The translations under genes were made by a program, and so were the position numbers. A stretch of 64,000 nt of DNA from Phycisphaerae bacterium (GTDB taxonomy: Bacteria; Planctomycetota; Phycisphaerae; UBA1845; PWPN01), in contig JAAYDF010000284.1 of assembly GCA_012729395.1 (NCBI GenBank), positions 66,441 to 130,440 of the forward strand, read 5' to 3'. Numbering within the stretch: position 1 is the first letter of the stretch; each line of letters opens with the position of its first letter. Positions 1-9,100 of this stretch are shown piece by piece. The notes below the pieces were generated by a model that did no database searches, was not told the origin of the DNA, and worked only from the letters and a program-made list of their open reading frames with translations.

Positions 1-900
1 CCCCGTCACCTCGATCCGATCTCCGTCCGCCAGCTCACGCACCGCCCGGGTCGGCGAACGACCCACGATCGTCCAGCGGGCATCCGGACAACGACGCAAC
101 ACCTCAGGCCACATCGCTTCCGCAAACCAGCATACGCCGTCCGCGTTCGGAGGATAATCCATCGCCCCGAGGAACCCGACACGCGGCTCGGCCGGCAAAG
201 GTAGATTCGACCAACGCTCGTCCAACTCCCGCCGACGCTGCGGGTCAATCTCGAACGCCGCTCCCGTCGCAATCACGTGCACCTTCTCGCGACAGGGCTC
301 GTCGCCCAACAACTCCACCTCGCGACCCGTGCACAGCACGCTCGCGTCAAACGCGTTCATCCATTCCAGCTCACGCTGCCCCAGCCGACGGGCCTCGGTG
401 CCGTAAATCAGACTCATCGGCCAGCGACCCTGCTCGGCCATCTCACGCCACTTGTGACTGTCCAGATCCACCAGATCCAGCACTCGCCGACCGGCCGGAA
501 TCTCCAAAGCGAGAGGAGCCATGCTCGATGAATAAACCAGCACCGCGTCGAAGCGAACCTCCCGAGACCACGCCAGCACCTGCCGCCGCAACGCACGCGA
601 CGCAAAGTAACCTTCCGTCGCAGTGCCACCCGTCAACAGAGCCAGCAGCGAACGAAAACCAGCTACCATCGGCCGGAGCGGTACCGCAATCAGATCACGA
701 CAACGCGACCGCAAGTCCGCAAGCGACTCCTTGATCACCGACGGCGGATCGGCCGGGTCCGGCGGATCAATGAAGCCCGCACACCAAACGTTGTGCCGTT
801 GCGTCAACCAGCGAAGCTCCAGCGAAGAACGCAACTTGGCCCCGCGATCCAAGGGACAAGGTAAGCGATGCACCAACACCAGTAGATTCATACCCGCCAT
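1..900 (-). CDS. Glycosyltransferase, XrtA/PEP-CTERM-locus type (3' end outside window)
   Basis: Read from ATG at 900, the minus strand is open for 300 codons to the window edge, so the C-terminus is missing. The protein begins MNLLVLVHRLPCPLDRGAKLR (from the second Met, 891), like family-4 sugar transferases of EpsH/exosortase polysaccharide loci (TIGR03087 type), and later has RVGFLGAMDYPPNADGV and WTIVGRSPTR, the linker and start of the C-terminal Rossmann domain that binds the nucleotide sugar. It should add a sugar to a lipid-linked repeat unit at the cytoplasmic membrane face. The start lies 17 bases after the FemAB stop with a GAGAGGA-like ribosome site, so it is the fifth gene of the minus-strand operon. 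Family assignment is from motif memory; the sugar specificity cannot be read. Confidence 0.75.
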   Translation of the reverse strand, partial: MAGMNLLVLVHRLPCPLDRGAKLRSSLELRWLTQRHNVWCAGFIDPPDPADPPSVIKESLADLRSRCRDLIAVPLRPMVAGFRSLLALLTGGTATEGYFASRALRRQVLAWSREVRFDAVLVYSSSMAPLALEIPAGRRVLDLVDLDSHKWREMAEQGRWPMSLIYGTEARRLGQRELEWMNAFDASVLCTGREVELLGDEPCREKVHVIATGAAFEIDPQRRRELDERWSNLPLPAEPRVGFLGAMDYPPNADGVCWFAEAMWPEVLRRCPDARWTIVGRSPTRAVRELADGDRIEVTG

Positions 901-917
901 CAGATCCTCTCTGACTA

Positions 918-2135
918 TCACCCCGGAATCGACCGAGCCAGCCACGCTCCCAACGGACGAGTCACCGCCAACGGCAGCCGGGGCCATACCCGACGAGCCA
1001 ACTGAAGCCGCGGATTGTCCGGATGCAAATCCGGCACCCTGCCCCCTTGCGGAACATAGTACTGATAGTGCAACTGCGTGGGCTCGAAACCCTGGAACCG
1101 CTTGAAATTGTACGAGCCCGCGTTGTCCACACGCGTCCGCCCAAAATCAAACTCCCGACAGCCGATCGCGACACCCTGCTCCATCGCCGCCAGATAGAGG
1201 AAGTTATTCGGATGCATTCCTTCGTAGCGCTCGTCGCAGCCGGCAAAGTAGGGCATCAACGTGTCGCGATAAACGAAACTCAACAGACCGGCGATCGGAC
1301 GACCTTCGTGCCGAACAATCTGCACCAAGTGCCCCGGCCGAAGATTCGCTGGACCGCTCGCGGACCGATCCATGCCCGACACCGTGTGATTCACCAGATA
1401 CTCAAAGAAGCGCATGGGGTAGTTCACCGAGGCCACGCGCCGCATGCTCTGACTGTAAAGCGTCCACACAGTGCCAAGCTGGCCGGCGTCAAAATCCGCT
1501 TCCAGGCCATAACGCTCGCGCGCCTGACGTGCCGCCGCTCGGGCCTTCCGCGGCAACTCCCGCAGAACATCGGCCGGGTCGTCCGGCAAACGCTTGCGGA
1601 AAGTGACATAACGTTCCACCACCGGCAATTGCGGCCATTGGGCCTCGGCCGACCGAATGTCAACCCAGCGAGCGTTCACCCGACAAGCCAGGTCCTGCGC
1701 CGCCAACAACAGAGCCGAATGAGTCTCCTCATCATCCGCCAGTGTGCCCCCGTAAATGCCATAAGGCACACTCACCAGAATCGTCCCCGCCAGATGGCTG
1801 CTCACCGCTGCCAACGGAAACACGCCCGCCAACCGATCACCACGCCACGCGGTCAAGTAGTGACTGCGATGCCCAAACGCATCCTCTACCGCCGATCGCC
1901 ATAACAGCGTGTGGAACAGCGTGCCTCGCGCATGCCGGGCCACGTAGTCCTCCCAGCACGAAGCCCCTACGTCATCCAGCTCGCGCACCTCGACCGGCAG
2001 ACGCCTGGCCCGCGAAGACGACACCTCACAGGCCGACGACCCGTCGACAAGCTCAAGCCGCGATTCCGCGACGCCGGCGTCCAACCGGCAGGCTTGCTCA
2101 ACCTCGCAACAGTCCCCCGAAATCAGCCGAAACAT
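918..2135 (-). CDS. FemAB-family protein, XrtA/PEP-CTERM-system associated (GNAT fold)
   Basis: A 405-residue protein with the double GNAT fold of FemAB/FemX-like transferases. The middle has GTLFHTLLWRSAVEDAFGH and VSVPYGIYGG. The C-terminal part has EFDFGRTRVDNAGSYNFKRF followed by GFEPTQLHYQYYV and a PDLHPDNPRLQLARRVWPRL tail, the signature of the FemAB subgroup found in exosortase-type polysaccharide loci (TIGR03019 type). It probably transfers an aminoacyl or acyl group to a glycan or envelope precursor; the substrate is unknown. The first ~60 residues are longer than usual for the family, so translation may begin downstream, although no better ATG is visible. It lies between the BY-kinase and the glycosyltransferase on the same strand. 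Confidence 0.8.
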   Translation of the reverse strand: MFRLISGDCCEVEQACRLDAGVAESRLELVDGSSACEVSSSRARRLPVEVRELDDVGASCWEDYVARHARGTLFHTLLWRSAVEDAFGHRSHYLTAWRGDRLAGVFPLAAVSSHLAGTILVSVPYGIYGGTLADDEETHSALLLAAQDLACRVNARWVDIRSAEAQWPQLPVVERYVTFRKRLPDDPADVLRELPRKARAAARQARERYGLEADFDAGQLGTVWTLYSQSMRRVASVNYPMRFFEYLVNHTVSGMDRSASGPANLRPGHLVQIVRHEGRPIAGLLSFVYRDTLMPYFAGCDERYEGMHPNNFLYLAAMEQGVAIGCREFDFGRTRVDNAGSYNFKRFQGFEPTQLHYQYYVPQGGRVPDLHPDNPRLQLARRVWPRLPLAVTRPLGAWLARSIPG

Positions 2136-2268
2136 ACTGCCCCACCCCGCGAAGCGGGAGATTGTGTGCTTTCAGACTCAAAGGCCGCCCCAGCACCTCT
2201 GACATACAGCGACCCACAGGCCATCGCACCGCTCCCAAATCTCTGACGCAACACCGTGTGTCGCCCGT

Positions 2269-3183
2269 TCACCCCTCCGCCACGTAGTAATCCTGGTTGT
2301 CCCCGTAATACGCGGCTTCATCGCTGCAACCGGCCAGCACACACCCCGTGATCGGGAGCTGGTTCGCCTGGAGCATCTTGACGCTGCGCCTCAGCAACGG
2401 CTCCGGGGTCTGGTTCATCCGAACCACGATCAACACAGAATGGCATAACGGGCCGATCAGCCCAATATCCGCAAAGGCGTTGATCGGCGGCGTGTCCGCA
2501 AGCGTGTAGTGAAACCGCTCGCGGATTTCTTTGAACACCTGCGCAACACGGTCACCCGCCAGAAGGTCACTCGGGCTTTCCTTCTGAGGATCGCCCGCCG
2601 GCACGAAAAACAGGTTCTCACGAACCACCGGCACACAAACCTCCGCCAGCCGTTTCTCGCCCCGCAACACTTCACAAATCCCAGGCAGCTCACGGGCATG
2701 CAACAAAGCCGTCAGCCCCGCCCGCCGCAAGTCCAGATCAACCATCGCCACCCGCAGGTGCCGCAACTCCGCCAGACTAAACCCCAGATTCGCCACCGTC
2801 ACCGTCTTGCCTTCACGCGGCAGCGTCGAAGTCACCGCCAACACACGGGCACTCCCGCCCGGGTTCGCCGTCAACAGCCGAGTCCGTACCGAACGATACT
2901 TCTCAGCGATGGCCGAAGTCGGCTCGTGAAACGCCAGCACCTCACGCCCCACGCCCGTCCCCTCGATTGGTACGGCGTTCACCGTGAAAGGTAACGGCGG
3001 CGGCGGCGGGCGAAAAATCGCGCTCAGCTCATCCGTCGCGCCGGCCATGGCCGGTACGTCCGCAATGAGCGCTTCCGACTTCTCAGGACGCGATGAGGAC
3101 TCCACCGGCAGGGCACTACTCCCACCCAGCCGCTGCGCTCGCTCATGCTGCGCCCTTCGCAATGCTTCCGCGATGCGTCCCAT
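2269..3183 (-). CDS. BY-kinase / capsular exopolysaccharide family ATPase (CpsD-like)
   Basis: A 304-residue P-loop protein of the bacterial tyrosine kinase family. It starts MGRIAEALRRAQHERA, typical of the exopolysaccharide-locus subgroup. Walker A is TLPREGKTV (about residue 120) and Walker A' is VAMVDLDLRR. LADTPPINAFADI is the Walker B-like segment, and the tail YYGDNQDYYV carries a short tyrosine cluster that would be autophosphorylated. It is expected to pair with the Wzz-like membrane protein encoded just upstream (36-base gap), whose cytoplasmic face normally activates such kinases, and so to control polymer length and export. The tyrosine cluster is small compared with Wzc-type kinases. 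Confidence 0.88.
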   Translation of the reverse strand: MGRIAEALRRAQHERAQRLGGSSALPVESSSRPEKSEALIADVPAMAGATDELSAIFRPPPPPLPFTVNAVPIEGTGVGREVLAFHEPTSAIAEKYRSVRTRLLTANPGGSARVLAVTSTLPREGKTVTVANLGFSLAELRHLRVAMVDLDLRRAGLTALLHARELPGICEVLRGEKRLAEVCVPVVRENLFFVPAGDPQKESPSDLLAGDRVAQVFKEIRERFHYTLADTPPINAFADIGLIGPLCHSVLIVVRMNQTPEPLLRRSVKMLQANQLPITGCVLAGCSDEAAYYGDNQDYYVAEG

Positions 3184-3218
3184 ACGTCACACTATCCTGG
3201 CCCCGCGGGCCATAACCC

Positions 3219-5000
3219 TCAAGCACCAAAGAAGCCGGCCGCTACCCTCTCGGGCAGAGCCTGATCGATCACATTCCTGTACATCTCCGGATACCGAAGA
3301 TTCATATACACCAACGCCCCCAGGGCCATCACCACCAACGTCTCCGCACCGGCCACGGCGGGCATCAGCAAACGCCGACTCCACCAAGCCTGCTTCAACC
3401 CCGTCCGAATCTCCCCGATCGTCTCCAGAACCGGAATCCCCAAGGCCATCCGCACCTTCGCCGGATCACGCAATGAACGATCGAACACCTCTCGCAAGAA
3501 AACCGCCATCGCCCCAAGAGCCAAACCCACACCGGCACTCAACAGAAAGACGCCGGCCAACGTCGGCGACGCCGGCCGCGACGGTACACGAGCCTTCTCA
3601 ACCGTCGTGAACCCTACGCCTCGACGACCCTCCTCGGCAGCCAAAACTCGGCTCACCATCTCAACATGGTCGTTCCACACCTTCCAATCCGCCTTGGCGC
3701 TCTGGGCCTCCTGCTGCAAAGCGAGATAATTCTGACGCCGCTCAAACAGCAAGCCCTTGTCCTCCTCCAACTGCTGCTTCTGTACCTGGTACTTGGCCAG
3801 ATTCTGGTCGATCCTGGCGATCACCTCAGACAACGATTTCAGCTCGGCGTTGGCCCGACGGCGATCCTCCGCAATCGGGTCGAACCCCTCGGCCTCGACC
3901 GGCTCCGAAACCGCCACAATGGGCTCCGACAACTGAGCGGGCTCACGCTCCAGCTCCAGACGCAACTGCTCCAGCTTCTCCCGCAAACCCATCACGTGCG
4001 GATGCATGTCGGTCATCTGCTTGAGCGCCTTCGCGTCGGCGATCTGGGCCTTGACCTGATCGATCGCCGCCGATAACCGCTCCCGCTGCGGATTCGACCG
4101 CCACCGCCTGTCCGCCGACGCCTGGCCCGAGGCCGGCTGCGTGGTCGGTAACCGGGCGGCATGCCCCTGATCCAACTCCGCCAAGTACTCCTTCAGACTG
4201 TTGACCTTCGATTCCGCCTCCGCTCGACGAAGCTGAAGATCCTCAATCGCCAGATTGGTCGACATCAGCCGCTGGCTCAGCAAATCCGGATCGGCCGGGT
4301 TGACCCCCGGATGGGCGGCCGCCAACTGCATCAGCTTCGCGTCCAGCGTGGTCGCCCGCTCACGACGCTTGTCCGCCTCCTGAGCGAAGAAATCCTTCGA
4401 CTTGTGCAGAATGTCCGTGATCCAGGCCCTGGTCCGGATGATGTAGTTCTCCGTCAGCCGAGCCACCAACCGCTGACCCAACTCAGGCTCGCTCCCCGAA
4501 TAACGCACCTGGATCAGATCCAAAAAAGTACTCTTCTCCAGAATCCTCACATCCAGTGACGCCGACAGGCTACTGACCAGCTGCTGCTTGCGAAGCTGAC
4601 CTTCCGGCGTCAGATTGCCCTCCGCGTCGCGCGGATAATCGGCGGTCAACTCCAGATCATCCACCGCCTGAGCCAGCGCCTGATAACCCATCAAATCCAA
4701 ACCCAGCGACCGGCGAATCGTCTCAAATGAATAGGGCGAATTGCTGCTGATCAACTTGGTCAGCACCACGTCGTCGCGACGCTCGAAAATGGTGTTCAAC
4801 TCATACCGCCGCGGCAACATCAGGCTCACCGCCAGCGAAAGCCCAATGCCCGTCAACAACGGAATGACAAACAACCAACGGCGATACGCCAAAATGGCGG
4901 TCACCTTGGCGATCACCTGCTGAAGGTCGCTCGTCACCGACTCGGCACCGGGTGCCACACCGCGCGACGCGAGAAAGCTGGATATCGGTTGGACACTCAT
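3219..5000 (-). CDS. Wzz-like polysaccharide chain-length determinant protein
   Basis: A 593-residue inner-membrane protein with the architecture of polysaccharide co-polymerases of exosortase loci. The first membrane segment is about residues 42-62 (RRWLFVIPLLTGIGLSLAVS). A long periplasmic coiled-coil region follows, with the helical stretches LDAKLMQLAAAHPGV and IARIDQNLAKYQVQKQQLEE. Two C-terminal membrane segments follow (around GVFLLSAGVGLALGAMAVFL and VAGAETLVVMALGALVYMNL). The second C-terminal segment is an extra one relative to classical Wzz. No kinase domain is fused; the separate BY-kinase lies immediately downstream. It sits 29 bases after the export lipoprotein gene and is second in the operon. 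It should set glycan chain length in contact with the outer-membrane exporter. Confidence 0.85.
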   Translation of the reverse strand: MSVQPISSFLASRGVAPGAESVTSDLQQVIAKVTAILAYRRWLFVIPLLTGIGLSLAVSLMLPRRYELNTIFERRDDVVLTKLISSNSPYSFETIRRSLGLDLMGYQALAQAVDDLELTADYPRDAEGNLTPEGQLRKQQLVSSLSASLDVRILEKSTFLDLIQVRYSGSEPELGQRLVARLTENYIIRTRAWITDILHKSKDFFAQEADKRRERATTLDAKLMQLAAAHPGVNPADPDLLSQRLMSTNLAIEDLQLRRAEAESKVNSLKEYLAELDQGHAARLPTTQPASGQASADRRWRSNPQRERLSAAIDQVKAQIADAKALKQMTDMHPHVMGLREKLEQLRLELEREPAQLSEPIVAVSEPVEAEGFDPIAEDRRRANAELKSLSEVIARIDQNLAKYQVQKQQLEEDKGLLFERRQNYLALQQEAQSAKADWKVWNDHVEMVSRVLAAEEGRRGVGFTTVEKARVPSRPASPTLAGVFLLSAGVGLALGAMAVFLREVFDRSLRDPAKVRMALGIPVLETIGEIRTGLKQAWWSRRLLMPAVAGAETLVVMALGALVYMNLRYPEMYRNVIDQALPERVAAGFFGA

Positions 5001-5029
5001 TCAACTAACCCCGGCTTGCGTCAGGCCGA

Positions 5030-5845
5030 TTACCGCAACATCAACATCAAAGCCTGACGACGAAGCTCACGATCGTCACTGCTGTCGCCCCGACCCGTGT
5101 TGCCCGCCCACACGTCGTACGCGGTCCGCGCCTGGGCGCCTCCCGTATACGCCGAGTAAACCGGCTCGAACGGCCAGAACAACTCACGCACCTTCAACCC
5201 AAACCACGCCAACGGCGTCGGGGGAACATACACAATGTCCCCTTCCTTCAGCAGGAAGTTCTGCTGCAAATCACCCGTCTGGGTAATCTTCTCCACATCC
5301 ACGGTGATGACGTGTCGCTCACCCTCCGAGGCACTCGGGCGAATCACCTGTACCCGCTCCCGCCAGGCCAGGAACGTCGGTTGGGACCTCGCCACGATAT
5401 CCATCACCGTGTCGCGGCCGGTGTACGCCAGCTTCCCAGGTGTGCCCACCTGACCGAAAACGTAGATGTTCTTGCTGTTGTATGCGGAAACCTGAACGTT
5501 GACCTGCGGCGAAACATAATACCGCGCCAACAGTTCCTCGATCTTGGCGGCCAGCTCGCGCGGCGTGAGCCCCGATACCTTCACTTCGCCCAGCAGCTTC
5601 AGCGAGATCTTGCCGTCGCTGCGCACCATCTGCATCGTGCCGTCCACTTCCGGGGCGTTCGGTGAATTGATGGCCACCACGTCCGGCGGCTCAATCCGGT
5701 AGTTCGTCGCCGAAACATCCTGCTCGTGAGACTGGGAGAAGTGCTTGAGGTCCGTGTATTTCGTGGAACAGCCCGCGACGGCCATCAGACAGGCCACCAC
5801 GATCCACAGTGCCGCGTGCCGCAATCCCTGCTGCTTTTGCCGCAT
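5030..5845 (-). CDS. Polysaccharide export outer-membrane lipoprotein (Wza-like, Poly_export/SLBB)
   Basis: A 271-residue lipoprotein. The signal sequence ends in a lipobox, LMAVAGC, with the acylated cysteine at residue 26. Then come the Poly_export domain (NYRIEPPDVVAINSPN to VSPQVNVQV) and one SLBB domain (NIYVFGQVGTPGKLAYTGRDTVMDIVA to EGDIVYVPPTPLAWF). The extra C-terminal ~60 residues contain FWPFEPVYSAYTGG and a charged end. It would form the outer-membrane channel for the polysaccharide. It is first in the minus-strand operon, so the operon promoter should lie in the 290 bases shared with the divergent AAA+ gene. An AGGGATG sequence precedes the start. Confidence 0.9.
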   Translation of the reverse strand: MRQKQQGLRHAALWIVVACLMAVAGCSTKYTDLKHFSQSHEQDVSATNYRIEPPDVVAINSPNAPEVDGTMQMVRSDGKISLKLLGEVKVSGLTPRELAAKIEELLARYYVSPQVNVQVSAYNSKNIYVFGQVGTPGKLAYTGRDTVMDIVARSQPTFLAWRERVQVIRPSASEGERHVITVDVEKITQTGDLQQNFLLKEGDIVYVPPTPLAWFGLKVRELFWPFEPVYSAYTGGAQARTAYDVWAGNTGRGDSSDDRELRRQALMLMLR

Positions 5846-6135
5846 GGCGTCATCCCTGACAGAGAAACCGATCCGTCATTCCCCGCCGCCGGCTTCCTGC
5901 CGACCACCGTGCCCGAAGACACGGCCACGGCTTTCAACCAGCCGCCGTGGTTGTCTGCTGTCATCGGTTCGATAACCGCGCCGATGCACTTATCTCCAGT
6001 TTTTTCTACGCCGCCTCCCGGCTTCTCAAGACCCAACGTCTAAGGTCCGATAGAACCGCTTGGACGATTGAACGCGCTGGCCGTCCGATAACCTACAAGG
6101 AAGGCGGAGACGGCCGTTAAGGATGGAGCCCGACC

Positions 6136-9100
6136 ATGTACTGTACACACTTCGGCCTGCACCGGCCGCCGTTCAACAACACCCCCGACCCCACCTTCTA
6201 CCTGAGCACTCCAGAGCACGAGGAGGCCCTGGCTACCCTCCAATATGCCGTCACCCAACGCAAAGGGTTCGTCCTCATCACCGGCGAGGTCGGGGCCGGC
6301 AAAACATTGATCGGACGCATGTTCCTCCGCCAGATGGACCGCAACGCCGCCGTCGCCGTCATCACCCATACCAGCCTATCCGGGCGACAGCTTCTGGCGG
6401 CGATCTGCGCTGAGTTCGAACTGCCCGTCCCACCCGAAGCCACCAACCTCCAACTGGCCGAACAACTGCAAACTTTCCTGCTCGATCAGTTCGCCCAGGA
6501 CCGATTCGTCGTCGTCCTCCTCGACGAAGGCCAGAACCTGCCCGATGACAGCTTCGAAGAACTCCGCATGCTCGGTAACCTCGAAGCCGACGACGCCAAA
6601 CTGCTCCAGGTCTGCATCCTCGGACAACCGGAACTGCGCGACCGGTTCCGGCAGCCCAGTCTCCGACAACTCGACCAGCGGCTCTTCCGCCGCTTCCACC
6701 TCTGCTCGCTCGACCGCCAGACGACCGAGACCTATATCCGACACCGTCTCGCCGTAGCGGGCTACGCCGGCACCGACTTGTTCACGCCCGAGGCCCTCGA
6801 CGCCATCTATGCCGCCAGCCAGGGAACCCCGCGCATCATCAACCAGATCTGCGACAACGCCCTGCTGACCGCCTACGGCCAGGAGGCCCACCAGGTCGAC
6901 AAGAACACCATCACCAAAGTGCTCGAACACGACCCCGTACTGCATGCACCGCCACCGGCCCCGAACGACCGGCAGACAATCGAAACAGCCCCGGCTCTGC
7001 CCGCAAACGACACCAGCGGGACGCCATCCGGACCGGATCCAGTCTCCAGGCCGGCTGACTTGCCCGTGGCCAGTCGCGAAGAACTTGACGCGCTCGCCGA
7101 GCACGTGAACCGCCTGAAGCGTCAGGCCGAGAACCAGCTTGAAAGCTTCCGCGAAGACATGCGCGCCGCGCTCGCCCAGGCCCTCGACCAGTACCGGACC
7201 ATCCAGCGGCAATTCGAGGACATGACAGGCAACACGGCCGCCGACGACCTCGACCGTATCCGCAAACAACACCTGAGCGAAACGCGACGCATCATCGCCG
7301 AGATCACCCAGCAAAAAGAGCAGTTCCATCAACTGCTCGCCGACGCAAACCAGCGCTGGACGGAAACCCAAAACCAGATCGCCGCCCACTCCGACCAGCC
7401 GCTGCCCAGCAAACGACTCGCCGAACTCGAAGCCGAGTTCGACGGCCGACTGCACGAAGTCCTCGAACACCTCGACCTGCAACGTCAGCAAGTCGCCAAC
7501 CTCGCCCAGATCCTCCGCGACCACTGCGAACGAACGCGACAGGATCTTGATGAGGCAAGACAGAACCAGATTCAACTCCATGAACGCATGACCGCCGACG
7601 CTCAAACCCGATTCGACGATCTCCGGGCTACCCTCGAAGCACGCCTGCGCGAACAGGATAAGCAACTGCACGCCCTCGACGAGACCCTGGCCGCCCGGAT
7701 GGCCGCCGCCAGCGAGGCCGTCGAGAAACTCAACGCCCGGTCGGCGACCACCGCGGAACTCGATCGCATCCGCAGCGAGCAGACCGCCGCACTGAATCAA
7801 CTCCTCCGCCAAATCGGTCAGCAGGGCGATGAATTGGCCGGCCTCGAACGCCAACTCGCCCAGCAGTCCGACTCCGACAACCAGCAGCGCAAAGCCGCTC
7901 TCGACGAACTCCGAACCGCACTCAATGAGCAGGATCAGCGGGTGCGCCGCCTCCGCCATCGGCTCACCGAACGGCTGCAGGAAGCGGAGAAACGACTCGT
8001 TGCCCTGGATGAGCAGTGCGCCCGCAAAGCGGACCTGGAAAACCTGCGAACCAGCCAGGAAGCACGCTTTCACGAGGTCCGCGACGCCCAGACCTCCTCC
8101 ATCGCCAAAGTCCGCGAAGACCAGCAGGCGATCGCCAAGATACTGCGCACCCGACAAGAAGCGGATGTCCAAACCCTTCGTGCCACCTTCGATGCCCGCC
8201 TGCGCGAACAGGAGCAGCGGCTGCAATCGCTCGACCACGAACTGGCCGAGCGGATCGCAACCACGGACAGGGCGATCACCGAACTCGGCTCCAACTCGGC
8301 CAGCGCCAAGGACCTCGAAACCTTCCGCACTGAGCAGAGTACCGCACTGAGCAATCTACTCCACCGAATCACCGACCAAGCAGACAGCTTGACCGACCTG
8401 CAACGACAGATCGCCGAACAGACGAACGGCTTGACCGGCCTGCAAGACCAAGTCGCTGACCAGACCAGCGGACTGACCGGCCTACACCGACAGCTCACCG
8501 AGCAGTCAGAAGCCAACAACAAGGATCACCAAGCTATCCTTGACGAGTTCCGCACCACCCTCGCAGATCAAAACCAGCGAGTACACCACCTGCGCCAACG
8601 GCTGATCGAGCTGCTCCAGGCCGCGGAGAAACGCTCCGCCGCCCTCAGCGAGCATTTCGCCCGCAAGGACGATGTCGAGGCACTTCGTAGCACACAGGCA
8701 GCCGCCGTCGCCGACCTTCGACACAACACAGAGACCCAGGCGGCCGCCATCCTCGATCGACTCGAAGGTGACCGCCAGACAGTCCGGCGATTGATCGGCG
8801 GCGTCGCCCAGCGGTTCCGCGCCACCCATCAGCAAATCGCGGAACTCGCCTCCACCCGGGCTACGAACGAAGCGGTCAGCACCCTCGATGCCCGCGAACA
8901 GGCGGACACGCAACGCGTCCTCGCCCTGCTCGATGAGTACGGCCAAAGCATGGAGCGACAGTTCGCCGGCGTGGCCGACCAACTCCACAACGCACACGAG
9001 GAAATCGAGACCCTCACCAAAACCGGAGCCCGGGCAGAGGAACTCGAACGCCTCGAACAACAGCAGACCAACGACCGCGAGAAGGTGCTCACCACCCTCG

